A model generated the notes under the pieces. It was not told where the DNA came from. It saw only the letters and a list, made by a program, of their open reading frames with translations, and ran no database searches. This document shows, in pieces, positions 18,157 through 26,045 of a DNA stretch of 26,045 nt. Both the position numbers and the translations under genes were made by a program. This DNA comes from an uncultured Methylotenera sp. (GTDB lineage Bacteria; Pseudomonadota; Gammaproteobacteria; Burkholderiales; Methylophilaceae): contig CALFXV010000192.1 in the NCBI GenBank assembly GCA_937957775.1, forward strand, positions 1-26,045, in the 5' to 3' direction. Each line of letters opens with the position of its first letter. Positions within the stretch are counted from its first letter, which is position 1.

Positions 18157-19372
18157 AAACCACGGCGCCCATTTTAAATATGGGCATGTACATGGCAATC
18201 ACCAGGCCGCCTATCAGCACCCCTAGTACCACCATGATGACTGGCTCCATTAGGCTGGCCAGCGCAGCCACCGCGTCGTCCACTTCGGCTTCAAAAAAGT
18301 CCGCTATTTTGCTTAGCATGGCATCCAATGCCCCAGACTCTTCGCCTATGGCAGTCATTTGCAAGACCATGCTAGGGAAGACCTGGGTGTTTTGCATGGC
18401 CACGGTCAAGCTGGTGCCGGTGCTGATTTCACGTTGGATGGCTTTAGTGGCGTTGAGGTAAACGTGGTTGCCTGCGGCGCCGCCAACCGAGTCTAAGGCT
18501 TCTACCAGTGGCACGCCAGCAGCAAACATGGTGGACAAGGTACGTGCCCAGCGCGCTATAGTCGCTTTGCGCACCAGTGGACCAAATACTGGAATCTGCA
18601 AGATTAATCTGTCCATGCTGGCTTGCATCTTGAGCGAGCGTTTCCAAGTGTAAAAGAAAAACCAGAGCCCGCCGCCAATCACGCCGAATATGGCCCACCA
18701 CCAGGCGACAAAGGCATCGGATATGGCCATCACCACCAAGGTTGGCAGTGGTAAGTCGGCGCCAAAGCCGTCAAACAGAGTTTTAAACGCGGGGATAACA
18801 AAAATCATGATGACACTGACTATGATGAAAGCTACTGCAACGATGGCTGCTGGGTAAACCAAAGCCGATTTTATTTTGGCTTTAATCGCCAGAATTTTTT
18901 CTTTGTAGGTGGCTAACCTGTCTAGCAGGGTGTCCAGAATACCGGCTTGTTCACCGGCAGCAATGAGGTTGCAAAATAAGGCATCGAAATGCAGTGGGTA
19001 TTTTCGAAACGCCGCACTCAAACTGCTGCCCGTTTCCACGTCGGCTTTGATGTCCATAAGCAACTTAGCCACGGCTGGGTTGCTGTGGCCTTTGCCGACA
19101 ATGTCAAAACATTGCAACAGCGGTACGCCTGCTTTCATCATGGTGGCTAATTGGCGGGTAAACAGCGTGATGTCTTTTTCGCTGACCGATCCCTTGCTGG
19201 CAAAGCTGCTGACTTTTTTGATTTTGCTGACCGTTACGCCTTGCCGGCGAAGGGTGGCTTTGACGTAGGCGTCACCGACCGCGCGCATCTCACCTTTAAG
19301 GATTTTGCCTTTTTTATCCTTACCCTCCCACGCATACAGCGCGTCTTTTTTTTGGGGGCTAGTGATGGCCAT
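18155..19372 (-). CDS. pilC: Type IV pilus inner-membrane platform protein PilC
   Basis: PilC (GspF family) is the inner-membrane platform that couples the PilB motor to pilin assembly. The 405-residue length is typical. The N-terminal YAWEGKDKKGKILKGEMRA segment is followed by two repeats of the GspF domain (about 70-195 and 275-397). Each has FTRQLATMMKAGVPL- or WARTLSTMFAAGVPL-type helices and a GEQAG/GEESG turn (AAGEQAGILDTLL, AIGEESGALDAML). Three long membrane helices are visible, ending with VIMVVLGVLIGGLVIAMYMP. It starts 14 bp after pilB and is surely cotranscribed with it. The usual third gene, prepilin peptidase pilD, is absent: pilC runs into convergent dsbC. Confidence 0.95.
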   Translation of the reverse strand: MAITSPQKKDALYAWEGKDKKGKILKGEMRAVGDAYVKATLRRQGVTVSKIKKVSSFASKGSVSEKDITLFTRQLATMMKAGVPLLQCFDIVGKGHSNPAVAKLLMDIKADVETGSSLSAAFRKYPLHFDALFCNLIAAGEQAGILDTLLDRLATYKEKILAIKAKIKSALVYPAAIVAVAFIIVSVIMIFVIPAFKTLFDGFGADLPLPTLVVMAISDAFVAWWWAIFGVIGGGLWFFFYTWKRSLKMQASMDRLILQIPVFGPLVRKATIARWARTLSTMFAAGVPLVEALDSVGGAAGNHVYLNATKAIQREISTGTSLTVAMQNTQVFPSMVLQMTAIGEESGALDAMLSKIADFFEAEVDDAVAALASLMEPVIMVVLGVLIGGLVIAMYMPIFKMGAVV

Positions 19373-19386
19373 GATGGCTATGCCTA

Positions 19387-21108
19387 TTATTCATTGGTGC
19401 AGCTTTCAATTTCTGCGATAGAGGTTAAGCCTTGCTTCACTTTTTCTAAACCGGCTAGGCGCAAGTCCTTCACGCCTTCCAATTTGGCTTGGTCAGCAAT
19501 GTTGTGCACTGTGCCGTTATTCATAATGAGGCGACTGATGGCATCGCTGATAGGCATGACTTGATAAATGCCGACGCGGCCCTTGTAGCCGTCATTGCAA
19601 TGCGGGCAGCCGCCTGCTTTAGGGCCGTACAACTGCCAACTGCCATCCAAGTCGTGCTCGCTGAAACCCAGGCCCAATAGAGCTTGCTTAGGCACGTTCA
19701 TGGGCACTTTGCAGCTAGGGCAAAGTCGGCGCGCTAGGCGTTGCGCCGTAATCAGCGAGACCGCTGCGGCGATGTTAAATGGTGCCACCCCCATATTAAG
19801 CAGACGCGTTAAGGTCGATGGCGCATCGTTGGTATGTAGGGTAGACAGCACCATGTGGCCGGTGGAAGCGGCTTTGATGGCCATGTCGGCGGTTTCTAAA
19901 TCACGGATTTCGCCTATCATGATGATGTCAGGGTCTTGGCGTAAAAACGATTTTAGGGCGGCCGCAAAAGTGAGACCTTGTTTGTCGTTTACATTGACTT
20001 GGTTAATGCCTGCCAGTGGAATTTCACAAGGATCCTCTGCCGTGGCAATGTTCACGCCGGGGTTGTTAAGTATGTTTAGGCAACTGTATAAGGACACGGT
20101 CTTGCCTGAGCCGGTGGGGCCGGTGACCAATACCAGGCCATAAGGACGTTGGATGGCATGGAGCAGGGCGGCTTTTTGCTCAGGCTCGTAGCCTAAGGCA
20201 TCAATGCCTAGGCTGGCACTGGCTGGATCTAAAATACGTAAGACAATTTTTTCGCCATGTATCATGGGTAAGGTGCTGACCCGAAAATCGATGTGGCGGG
20301 TTTTAGACAGAACCAACTTCATGCGACCGTCTTGCGGAATGCGTTTTTCCGAGATGTCCATATTGGAAATCACTTTGATGCGCGAAGCCAATTTTTCCTT
20401 GATGGCCAGGGGCGGTTGGTTAATTTCTCTTAGGATGCCGTCTACTCGGTAGCGTACCCGATAAAATTTTTCGTAAGGCTCGAAATGCAAATCGGATGCG
20501 CCCATGTTGATGGCATCTAGCAGCATTTTATTTAAAAATTTAACCACCGGGGCATCGTCAATTTCTTGGCCCAGTGGCTCGGTTTTGTCGTTTAAGCCAT
20601 CCGGTTCCAATACGCCAAACTCATCCTCTGCCAAATCAAAAGACTGCATGCTGGTGTCGCTTCTTTCCACTAATTTGGCTATCCACTGACCCAGTTTGTC
20701 GTCTTCCACTACCACAGGTGACAAGCTCATGCCCATTAAAAATTGCACGCTATCTAACGCATGCAAATTGGTGGGGTCGGAGACGGCGACAAACAGGACA
20801 TTATTGCGTACTTGCAAACCCATGACGCGGTGCACTTGCATCAAATTTGGGTCGATTTGCTTAGTCGGCAATTGCGCTTCATCAAACGCATCTAAATTCA
20901 AATAAGGTAAGCCAAAGGCCTGGGCAGAGGTTTGCGCGATGATTTGCGGGTTTAACTTTTTGCTTAATATCAGTTGGGTGATGAAGGGGTTTTTTGCCGC
21001 ATTGGCTTGCGATTGTATGGCTTGTGCTTCTTCTTCGCTAAGCAATTTTTCTTGTATTAGCGATCGTGCTAGACCACTCAGTTTAATTGATGAAGGTGCA
21101 GTGGCCAT
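19387..21108 (-). CDS. pilB: Type IV pilus assembly ATPase PilB
   Basis: PilB is the hexameric extension ATPase of type IV pili. The 573-residue protein has an N-terminal MshEN/GspE-N domain (about 35-150), an acidic linker (160-186), the NMGASDLHFEPYE segment of the N2 domain, Walker A GPTGSGKT (330-337), the Asp box, Walker B DIIMIGEIRD (394-403), the His box STLHTND, and a zinc-binding tetracysteine at 463, 466, 501 and 504 (CPSC ... CPHC), typical of extension rather than retraction ATPases. It is followed by pilC after 14 bp. Upstream are 137 bp with hairpins and a nested inverted repeat but no convincing sigma70 or sigma54 promoter. Confidence 0.96.
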   Translation of the reverse strand: MATAPSSIKLSGLARSLIQEKLLSEEEAQAIQSQANAAKNPFITQLILSKKLNPQIIAQTSAQAFGLPYLNLDAFDEAQLPTKQIDPNLMQVHRVMGLQVRNNVLFVAVSDPTNLHALDSVQFLMGMSLSPVVVEDDKLGQWIAKLVERSDTSMQSFDLAEDEFGVLEPDGLNDKTEPLGQEIDDAPVVKFLNKMLLDAINMGASDLHFEPYEKFYRVRYRVDGILREINQPPLAIKEKLASRIKVISNMDISEKRIPQDGRMKLVLSKTRHIDFRVSTLPMIHGEKIVLRILDPASASLGIDALGYEPEQKAALLHAIQRPYGLVLVTGPTGSGKTVSLYSCLNILNNPGVNIATAEDPCEIPLAGINQVNVNDKQGLTFAAALKSFLRQDPDIIMIGEIRDLETADMAIKAASTGHMVLSTLHTNDAPSTLTRLLNMGVAPFNIAAAVSLITAQRLARRLCPSCKVPMNVPKQALLGLGFSEHDLDGSWQLYGPKAGGCPHCNDGYKGRVGIYQVMPISDAISRLIMNNGTVHNIADQAKLEGVKDLRLAGLEKVKQGLTSIAEIESCTNE

Positions 21109-21156
21109 ATGGTTAGCAGCGCTTAATGGGTAGGATTGGTAAATAGCAGATTAGCC

Positions 21157-21176
21157 ATTGTAAACCAATGTACAAT
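21157..21176. repeat. Inverted repeat upstream of pilB
   Basis: ATTGTA (21157-21162) and TACAAT (21171-21176) are perfect inverted arms with an 8 bp spacer. CATTG/CAATG nests in the same segment. It lies about 50-70 bp before the pilB start, where an operator or a promoter could be, but no known site is recognised. Confidence 0.3.
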
Positions 21177-21182
21177 AAACGG

Positions 21183-21236
21183 GCGGCTTTGCTGCATTTT
21201 AGCCGCGAGGCAAGGTCCCGTGGGACGGGACCTTGC
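21183..21236 (-). terminator. Tandem hairpins downstream of icd
   Basis: GCAAGGTCCCGT (21210-21221), loop GGG, ACGGGACCTTGC (21225-21236) is a perfect 12 bp stem that begins 9 nt after the icd stop. A second stem, GCGGCT/AGCCGC (21183-21188 and 21201-21206), follows immediately. There is no T-run on the minus strand, so this is either a rho-assisted terminator or a 3'-end stabilising/processing structure. It separates icd from pilB. Confidence 0.55.
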
Positions 21237-21245
21237 TCTGGTGCA

Positions 21246-22502
21246 TTACATATTGGCAATAATTTCATTGGCGAATTGGGCTGTGCCTACTTGGCTTGCG
21301 CCTCGCATTTCGCTGGCAAAATCGCCGGTCACGCGCTTGGCTAAGATGGCCTTGGCGACGCCTTGTAAGACTGAATCCGCCGCCTCTGTCCAGCCTAAGT
21401 GGCGCAACATCATTTCGGCAGAAAGAATGATGGAGCTAGGGTTGGCTAAGTCTTTACCAGCAATTTTTGGCGCCGTACCGTGTGTGGCTTCAAACATGGC
21501 AACCGTATCGCTAAGATTGGCGCCTGGGGCAATGCCTATGCCGCCCACTTGGGCTGCCAAGGCGTCACTCATGTAGTCGCCATTTAAATTAAGCGTGGCC
21601 ACCACATCGTAGTCTTGCGGGTGCAATAAAATTTCTTGCAAGAAGGCATCGGCGATGCAGTCTTTAATGATCATGCCATTAGGCAGTTTGCACCATGGGC
21701 CGCCGTCAATTTCGACTGCGCCAAATTCCTTTTTAGCCACTTCGTAGCCCCAGTCACGGAATCCGCCCTCGGTGAATTTCATGATGTTGCCTTTATGGGC
21801 GATGGTCACCGAGCGCCTGTTGTTGTCTATGGCGTATTGTATGGCTTTACGCACCAAGCGTTTGCTGCCGTCTATGGACACCGGTTTGATGCCTATGGCA
21901 GAGGAATCGGGGAAGCGAATTTTTTTACGCATGCCCATGTCGCTGATAAATTGTATGACTTTAGCTGCTTCGTCTGTGCCCGCTGCCCATTCTATGCCGG
22001 CATAAATGTCTTCGGTGTTTTCACGGAAAATAACCATGTCGGTTTTTTCTGGGTGCTTAACTGGGCTCGGTACGCCAGTAAAATATTGCACCGGGCGCAA
22101 GCAGACGTATAGATCCAATTCTTGGCGTAGTGATACATTTAATGATCGTATGCCACCGCCCACCGGGGTGGTCAGTGGGCCTTTAATCGACACCACGTAG
22201 TCGCGCACGGCTGCCATGGTTTCAGCCGGCAACCATTCGTTCTCGCCGTATACCTTGGTGGCTTTTTCACCGGCGTAGACTTCCATCCAAGCTATTTTTT
22301 TGCTGCCTTGGTACGCTTTGCTGACTGCAGCGTCGACCACTTTAATCATCGGTGGCGTAATGTCGGCGCCTATGCCATCGCCCTCAATAAATGGGATAAT
22401 AGGCTGGTTGGGTACCTGCAGTGTGTTGTCGGCATTGACGGTAATTTTTTCCCCGTAAGCAGGCTTGATGATTTTGCCGGTGGCGCTGTTTTTTGCAGTC
22501 AT
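21246..22502 (-). CDS. icd: Isocitrate dehydrogenase, E. coli-type fold, altered cofactor-site residues
   Basis: The enzyme oxidatively decarboxylates isocitrate to 2-oxoglutarate in the TCA cycle. The 418 residues align to E. coli Icd (416) without gaps over the C-terminal ~75. Substrate residues are kept ([19 protein letters not shown], including the Ser equivalent to the phosphorylated Ser113; [28 protein letters not shown]). At the five positions used to switch E. coli Icd from NADP to NAD (Lys344, Tyr345, Val351, Tyr391, Arg395) this protein has Lys, Ile, Ala, Gly and Ser. Four of five differ from the NADP set. NADP, NAD or dual use is therefore open. An AGGGA site precedes the ATG, and a fair promoter lies just upstream. 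The gene is monocistronic, followed by a strong hairpin. Confidence 0.94.
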   Translation of the reverse strand: MTAKNSATGKIIKPAYGEKITVNADNTLQVPNQPIIPFIEGDGIGADITPPMIKVVDAAVSKAYQGSKKIAWMEVYAGEKATKVYGENEWLPAETMAAVRDYVVSIKGPLTTPVGGGIRSLNVSLRQELDLYVCLRPVQYFTGVPSPVKHPEKTDMVIFRENTEDIYAGIEWAAGTDEAAKVIQFISDMGMRKKIRFPDSSAIGIKPVSIDGSKRLVRKAIQYAIDNNRRSVTIAHKGNIMKFTEGGFRDWGYEVAKKEFGAVEIDGGPWCKLPNGMIIKDCIADAFLQEILLHPQDYDVVATLNLNGDYMSDALAAQVGGIGIAPGANLSDTVAMFEATHGTAPKIAGKDLANPSSIILSAEMMLRHLGWTEAADSVLQGVAKAILAKRVTGDFASEMRGASQVGTAQFANEIIANM

Positions 22503-22521
22503 ATTTTTCCCTAAGCTGATG

Positions 22522-22550
22522 ATTTTAATGGTGTAAGTGTTTAATGCTAA
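22522..22550 (-). promoter_or_regulatory. Putative sigma70-type promoter of icd
   Basis: Minus strand shows TTAGCA, 17 bp, TAAAAT: 4 of 6 and 5 of 6 matches with ideal spacing, ending about 20 bp before the icd ATG. The -35 hexamer (22545-22550) overlaps the start codon of divergent rluE (22544-22546), so transcription of the two genes could interfere. Confidence 0.45.
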
Positions 22551-23080
22551 TTTTATTTAACAAACCGTTTAACGTAGTGTGCCAATTTAGTCCGCACGAA
22601 AAGCACCTTACGTTAAAAGACTTTATTGCTATACCCCAGGTGTACGCGGCAGGTCGCCTGGATACCGATAGCGAAGGTTTACTTATTCTAACCGATGATG
22701 GAATGTTGCAACACCGTTTGAGCGACCCTAAACACAAAGAAATTAAAACCTATTGGGCGCAAGTCGAAGGTCAGCCTAGTGAAGACGATTTGGCGCCATT
22801 AAGGTTGGGTGTGGCGCTGTCGGATTTTGTGACCCAGCCCGCGGCTGTGCGCATCATCGATACGCCCACATTGTTGTGGCCAAGAACACCGCCCATACGC
22901 GAGCGCAAAGCCATTCCTACCACCTGGTTGGAAATAAAAATCAGTGAGGGTAAGAATCGCCAAGTCAGGCGCATGACCGCACACATCGGCTTTCCTACCT
23001 TGCGTTTAATACGCTATGCCATAGGCGCTTACACCTTAGAGGGCATAGCAAACGGCGAGTATAAAGTGGAGAGCGCATGA
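22544..23080 (+). CDS. rluE: 23S rRNA pseudouridine synthase, RluE-type
   Basis: This RsuA/RluB/E/F family enzyme isomerises a uridine in 23S rRNA (U2457 in E. coli for RluE). The 178-residue protein lacks an N-terminal S4 domain, as RluE does. It starts directly with the [15 protein letters not shown] strand, has the catalytic [19 protein letters not shown] with Asp40, the KTYWAQVEG segment, and the C-terminal [22 protein letters not shown]. The ATG is 41 bp from the divergent icd start. Its stop overlaps the next gene by ATGA. RluE rather than RluF or RsuA is chosen on size and lack of S4. Confidence 0.88.
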   Translation: MLILFNKPFNVVCQFSPHEKHLTLKDFIAIPQVYAAGRLDTDSEGLLILTDDGMLQHRLSDPKHKEIKTYWAQVEGQPSEDDLAPLRLGVALSDFVTQPAAVRIIDTPTLLWPRTPPIRERKAIPTTWLEIKISEGKNRQVRRMTAHIGFPTLRLIRYAIGAYTLEGIANGEYKVESA

Positions 23081-23781
23081 AGCCGGTCGCTATTTTTAGA
23101 AACGTAGCGCATGAAGGGCCAGGGTTTTTAGCCACATTTTTAAATGAAAACGGTATTGCCAGTGTCTTGTTTGATACCAGCGATATGGCTGGTTTGCCCA
23201 CTAATATTGCCGACTACAGTGGCCTGGTATTAATGGGTGGCCCCATGAGCGTTAACGATGAATTGCCATGGATAGATGCCGTGTTGACCGTCATTAAGCA
23301 AGCCATGGCGATGGATCTGCCGGTGTTAGGGCATTGCTTGGGCGGGCAGTTGATGGCCAAAGCGTGTGGGGCGCAAGTCAGCAAAAATCCGCAAAAAGAA
23401 ATAGGCTGGGCCGCGGTCACTGTGGCGAATAACCCACTGGCCAAACTTTGGTTGGCCGACATCGAGCAGTTTTATGGCTTCCATTGGCACGGCGAAACCT
23501 TTGATTTGCCTGCAGGCGCTTCGCTCTTATTATCCAGTGAGCATTGTCAACATCAAGCGTATGCGATGGGCAAGCATTTGGCTTTGCAATGCCACATCGA
23601 AATGACGCCAGACATGATAAAGAATTGGTGCGAGGAAGGGCAGCAAGAATTGCTCGAGGCCAGTGCTAGTCCGGCTGTGCAACAAGCCGATGACATGCAA
23701 ATTAATTTGCCTTTGCACTGTTTTTTCTTGCAGAAAGTGGCCAGGCAACTTTATGGTCAGTGGATTAAGGGCTTGCTGTAA
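23077..23781 (+). CDS. Class I glutamine amidotransferase (GMP synthase-like stand-alone domain)
   Basis: The 234-residue protein has the full class I GATase triad: Cys87 in LGHCLGGQL, His173 and Glu175 in [15 protein letters not shown] and [11 protein letters not shown] are typical of stand-alone GMP-synthase-like proteins (DUF-type GATase-1 group related to YfeJ). Substrate is unknown; characterised relatives hydrolyse gamma-glutamyl bonds. No synthetase partner domain is present, so it is not GuaA. It starts inside the rluE stop codon, hence is co-translated with an rRNA-modifying enzyme, a pairing with no obvious functional logic. The aroC promoter follows within 20 bp of its stop. Confidence 0.85.
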   Translation: MKPVAIFRNVAHEGPGFLATFLNENGIASVLFDTSDMAGLPTNIADYSGLVLMGGPMSVNDELPWIDAVLTVIKQAMAMDLPVLGHCLGGQLMAKACGAQVSKNPQKEIGWAAVTVANNPLAKLWLADIEQFYGFHWHGETFDLPAGASLLLSSEHCQHQAYAMGKHLALQCHIEMTPDMIKNWCEEGQQELLEASASPAVQQADDMQINLPLHCFFLQKVARQLYGQWIKGLL

Positions 23782-23795
23782 TGTGCATCGGTATA

Positions 23796-23804
23796 TGTTA
23801 AAAT
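23796..23804 (+). promoter_or_regulatory. Putative extended -10 promoter of aroC
   Basis: TGTTAAAAT fits the extended -10 pattern (TGn then TAAAAT). TTGCTG (23773-23778) is upstream at 20 bp, too far for a strong -35. The downstream 12 bases AATCGAACAAAA are identical to those at the proA promoter. A purine-rich AAGAGA lies before the aroC ATG. Confidence 0.42.
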
Positions 23805-23831
23805 CGAACAAAATTTTAAGAGAAATTCATT

Positions 23832-24926
23832 ATGTCTGGTAACACCATAGGTACGCTATTCACCTTAACCTCTTTCGGCGAATCTCACGGCGCAGCAATA
23901 GGCGGGGTGGTGGACGGTTGCCCGCCAGGCCTGGAGTTGTCGGCGGCCGATTTGCAAGTGGATTTAGACCGACGTAAACCAGGTACCTCGCGGCACGTTA
24001 CCCAGCGTAAAGAAGACGATGCCGTGGAAATCTTGTCTGGTGTGTTTGAAGGAAAAACCACTGGCGCGCCCATAGGCTTGTTGATACGGAATACCGATCA
24101 ACGCAGTCAAGACTACTCGAAGATCATGGACACGTTTAGACCTGGTCATGCAGATTACACCTACAGTCAAAAATACGGCATACGCGATTACCGCGGAGGC
24201 GGCCGCTCCAGTGCTCGCGAAACCGCGGTGCGGGTGGCGGCTGGCGCCATAGCCAAAAAATGGTTGAAGCAACGCTATGGCGTGACGGTAAGGGCATACA
24301 TGAGCCAACTCGGTGCGCTAACTATTCCTTTTGTTAGTTGGGATGCCTTGCAGCACCCGGACAACGATTTTTTTTCGGCCAATGTGGCGATGTTGCCAGA
24401 GTTGGCGAATTATTTAGACGAAGTGCGCGCCGCCCGTGATTCAGTTGGCGCACAAATTACCGTGGTCGCCGAAGGGGTGCCGGTCGGCTGGGGTGAACCG
24501 GTTTTTGATCGATTGGATGCGGAAATCGCTTACGCCATGATGAGCATTAATGCAGTCAAAGGCGTGGAAATTGGTGCCGGTTTTGCCGCTGTAGCACAGC
24601 GTGGCAGTGAGCATTCTGATGAAATGACCCCGCAAGGCTTTGTCACCAATCACGCCGGTGGCATTTTAGGCGGTATCTCCACTGGCCAAAACATACAGGT
24701 TAACGTGGCGTTGAAGCCAACTTCTAGCATACCGCAGCCTCGCCGATCGGTTGATAAAGACGGCCTAGCGGTGCTGATGGAAACCAAAGGTAGACACGAT
24801 CCTTGTGTTGGTGTGCGGGCGACGCCTATAGTTGAGGCCATGTTGGCTTTGGTGCTGATTGACCATGCACTGCGTCACCGCGGGCAAAATGCCGACGTGC
24901 AAAGTCATGCCCCTCGTGTCGTTTAA
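23832..24926 (+). CDS. aroC: Chorismate synthase
   Basis: AroC eliminates phosphate from EPSP to give chorismate, the last common step to aromatic amino acids and folate, using reduced FMN. It is 364 residues (E. coli 361). Family blocks are all present: [19 protein letters not shown] near the start, [37 protein letters not shown], the FMN-binding [21 protein letters not shown], and [19 protein letters not shown] near the end. It has its own probable promoter and stands apart from the other shikimate genes, which is usual. Confidence 0.97.
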   Translation: MSGNTIGTLFTLTSFGESHGAAIGGVVDGCPPGLELSAADLQVDLDRRKPGTSRHVTQRKEDDAVEILSGVFEGKTTGAPIGLLIRNTDQRSQDYSKIMDTFRPGHADYTYSQKYGIRDYRGGGRSSARETAVRVAAGAIAKKWLKQRYGVTVRAYMSQLGALTIPFVSWDALQHPDNDFFSANVAMLPELANYLDEVRAARDSVGAQITVVAEGVPVGWGEPVFDRLDAEIAYAMMSINAVKGVEIGAGFAAVAQRGSEHSDEMTPQGFVTNHAGGILGGISTGQNIQVNVALKPTSSIPQPRRSVDKDGLAVLMETKGRHDPCVGVRATPIVEAMLALVLIDHALRHRGQNADVQSHAPRVV

Positions 24927-25073
24927 TTTCATGGTCTAATTTAATGCCTGGCTTTGATGTAGATCATGCGCCGCAGATGGCCTTGCTTTTAAAATGAAAT
25001 CATAAGTTAAAGCGCCTGCTTTTTTAGGGGTAGATGCTTGGACTTAGATTTGATTAATTTTTAAGGAATGACC

Positions 25074-25310
25074 ATGAATATTGAACACCATGATTTAGCC
25101 CACGAATTTCCCCAACACAAAGATAAAATACAAGGCTTGAAAATGAGCAACGCCCATTTTGCTAAGCTATTCGACGCTTACCATGCCCTAACAAAAGACG
25201 TAGAGCGTCTTGAGGGTGAGGGCGTGCCAGTGGCGGACGAGACCTTGGCAACGCAAAAAAAAGAGCGCGCTTTGCTCAAAGATCAATTGTATGCCATGCT
25301 GGTCAATTAA
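25074..25310 (+). CDS. YdcH/DUF465 family small protein
   Basis: This short, highly charged, largely helical protein (78 residues from this start) is recognised by NAHFAKLFDAYHALTKDVERLE followed by LKDQLYAML, the pattern of the DUF465/YdcH family, whose function is not established. Two ATGs occur in frame, at 25068 and 25074. AAGGA at 25063-25067 abuts the first but stands 6 nt before the second, so the second is preferred. It ends 12 nt before an intrinsic terminator. The 147 bp upstream of the start after aroC contains A/T-rich stretches but no promoter I would defend. Heptad-like spacing of Leu and His suggests a helical hairpin. Confidence 0.85.
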   Translation: MNIEHHDLAHEFPQHKDKIQGLKMSNAHFAKLFDAYHALTKDVERLEGEGVPVADETLATQKKERALLKDQLYAMLVN

Positions 25311-25321
25311 TTAGGCAGACG

Positions 25322-25346
25322 AAAGTCGGCGTCAGCCGACTTTTTT
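25322..25346 (+). terminator. Intrinsic terminator after the YdcH-type gene
   Basis: AAGTCGGC (25323-25330), loop GTCA, GCCGACTT (25335-25342) continues into a run of six T in all (25341-25346). It is the clearest rho-independent terminator in the window. Confidence 0.9.
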
Positions 25347-25366
25347 ATGCCCATCTGCGCCCTTTT

Positions 25367-26045
25367 ATGCACACAAAACTCCATTTTAAGCTGTCCCGTT
25401 TTTACTTTATTTACTACTTCTTTGTTGGTGCGTTTGTGCCATATTGGGGTTTGTACCTCAAGTCTGAGCAATTTAGTCCGGCCGACATCGGCATACTGAT
25501 GTCTTTGTTCCAAATCAGCCGTATTTTTGCGCCTAACTTTTGGGGTTGGTTGGCTGATCACACCGGTAAACGTGCGCAATGGATTAAGCTGACGGCCTTT
25601 TTAGGTTTGTGTGGCTTTACTGCGGTGTTTTGGGCGCACGGCTTTTATTGGTTATTTTTTGTCATGGCCGCCTTAAGTTTGTTTACCAGCTCTACCTTGC
25701 CCTTGGCGGAATCCCTGACCTTGGCCCATTTAGCCACGACGAATGGCCATTACAGTCGCATACGCATGTGGGGTTCCTTGGGCTTTATTGTCGCTGCCGT
25801 GGTGCTGGGTTTTTGGATTGATTTTTCTGGCATACGCAGCTTGTTGTGGTTTTTGCTGTTCGTGCAAATGACCTTGTTTGTTTTGTCCTTCGGCTTGCCC
25901 GAAGCCAGTGTCGCGGCGCATGAGCACGACGAATATTCCATTTGGCAATTGATACGGCAACCTAACGTGATGGCCTTGTTATTGGGCTGCGCTTTGATGG
26001 TGACGGCCCATGGCGTGCTCTATAACTTTTATTCCATATACCTGA
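25367..26045 (+). CDS. MFS transporter of the phenylpropionate-permease (HcaT-like) type, 3' end outside the window
   Basis: An open frame from ATG 25367 runs to the last base without a stop (226 codons). It begins MHTKLHFKLSRFYFIYYFFVG, then VPYWGLYLKS, DIGILMSLFQISRIFAPNFWGWLADHTGKR (the classical MFS loop 2-3 signature), then MWGSLGFIVAAVVLGFWID. These are hallmarks of the small PPP/MFS_1-like branch (HcaT, YwbF relatives), often found in proteobacterial housekeeping regions. About six of twelve membrane helices are visible. Substrate cannot be inferred. No Shine-Dalgarno is seen, and the start lies only 20 bp after the preceding terminator. Confidence 0.85.
   Translation, partial: MHTKLHFKLSRFYFIYYFFVGAFVPYWGLYLKSEQFSPADIGILMSLFQISRIFAPNFWGWLADHTGKRAQWIKLTAFLGLCGFTAVFWAHGFYWLFFVMAALSLFTSSTLPLAESLTLAHLATTNGHYSRIRMWGSLGFIVAAVVLGFWIDFSGIRSLLWFLLFVQMTLFVLSFGLPEASVAAHEHDEYSIWQLIRQPNVMALLLGCALMVTAHGVLYNFYSIYL

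Noticed and set aside
19595..20143. 182-codon open frame on the plus strand inside pilB
   Set aside because: It is the antisense shadow of PilB Walker regions; protein is Ser/Pro/Arg rich with no domain.
21636..22112. 158-codon open frame on the plus strand inside icd
   Set aside because: It is antisense to a fully conserved icd. The composition is antisense-like, it has no ribosome site, and no family is recognised.
25068..25073. First ATG as the start of the YdcH-type gene
   Set aside because: AAGGA directly touches this ATG with no spacer, whereas the ATG six bases later has normal spacing.

Overview
This 26 kb window is an almost gap-free stretch of a Gram-negative chromosome. Protein sequences and gene order point to a betaproteobacterium. 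The order leuS-lptE-holA-proA, the lptD-surA-pdxA-rsmA cluster divergent from amgK-murU, and the pepP-ubiH-(ubiI-type) operon are typical of beta/gammaproteobacteria. Base composition is near 50% G+C with heavy use of TTG for leucine. A position in or near the Nitrosomonadales/Methylophilales is a guess from sequence feel, not a demonstrated assignment. I found no rRNA, tRNA, CRISPR, prophage or recognisable IS.

Layout. (1) 1-95: a scrap of a different gene, the catalytic domain of a bacterial SPINDLY/OGT-type glycosyltransferase on the + strand, joined head-on to the middle of proA. (2) 92-4914, minus strand: truncated proA, then holA, lptE and leuS. (3) 5032-11635, minus strand: a small VanZ-like membrane protein, adk, rsmA, pdxA, surA and lptD. 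Transcription would run lptD to vanZ-like, with a probable extra promoter before adk. (4) 11636-11854: divergent control region. (5) 11855-18101, plus strand: amgK and murU (peptidoglycan sugar recycling), pepP, two flavin hydroxylases of ubiquinone synthesis (4-base ATGA overlaps), and a DsbC-type disulfide isomerase. (6) 18155-22502, minus strand: pilC and pilB (type IV pilus motor and platform), then icd upstream of them behind a strong hairpin. (7) 22544-26045, plus strand: rluE, a class I glutamine amidotransferase, aroC, a small YdcH-type protein with a clear terminator, and the start of an MFS permease that runs off the end.

Functional themes. Envelope biogenesis dominates: LptD and LptE form the outer-membrane LPS translocon, SurA chaperones LptD, a DsbC-type isomerase could act on the single LptD cysteine pair, and AmgK/MurU recover cell-wall sugars. 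The rest is core metabolism: isocitrate dehydrogenase, chorismate, PLP, ubiquinone and proline synthesis, adenylate balance, and translation.

The two observations most worth checking are the OGT/proA chimeric junction at 91-95 (real rearrangement or assembly join) and an isocitrate dehydrogenase in which four of the five textbook NADP-specificity residues are replaced, three by the residues of the NAD-type set and one by glycine. I do not see an unknown multi-gene system here.
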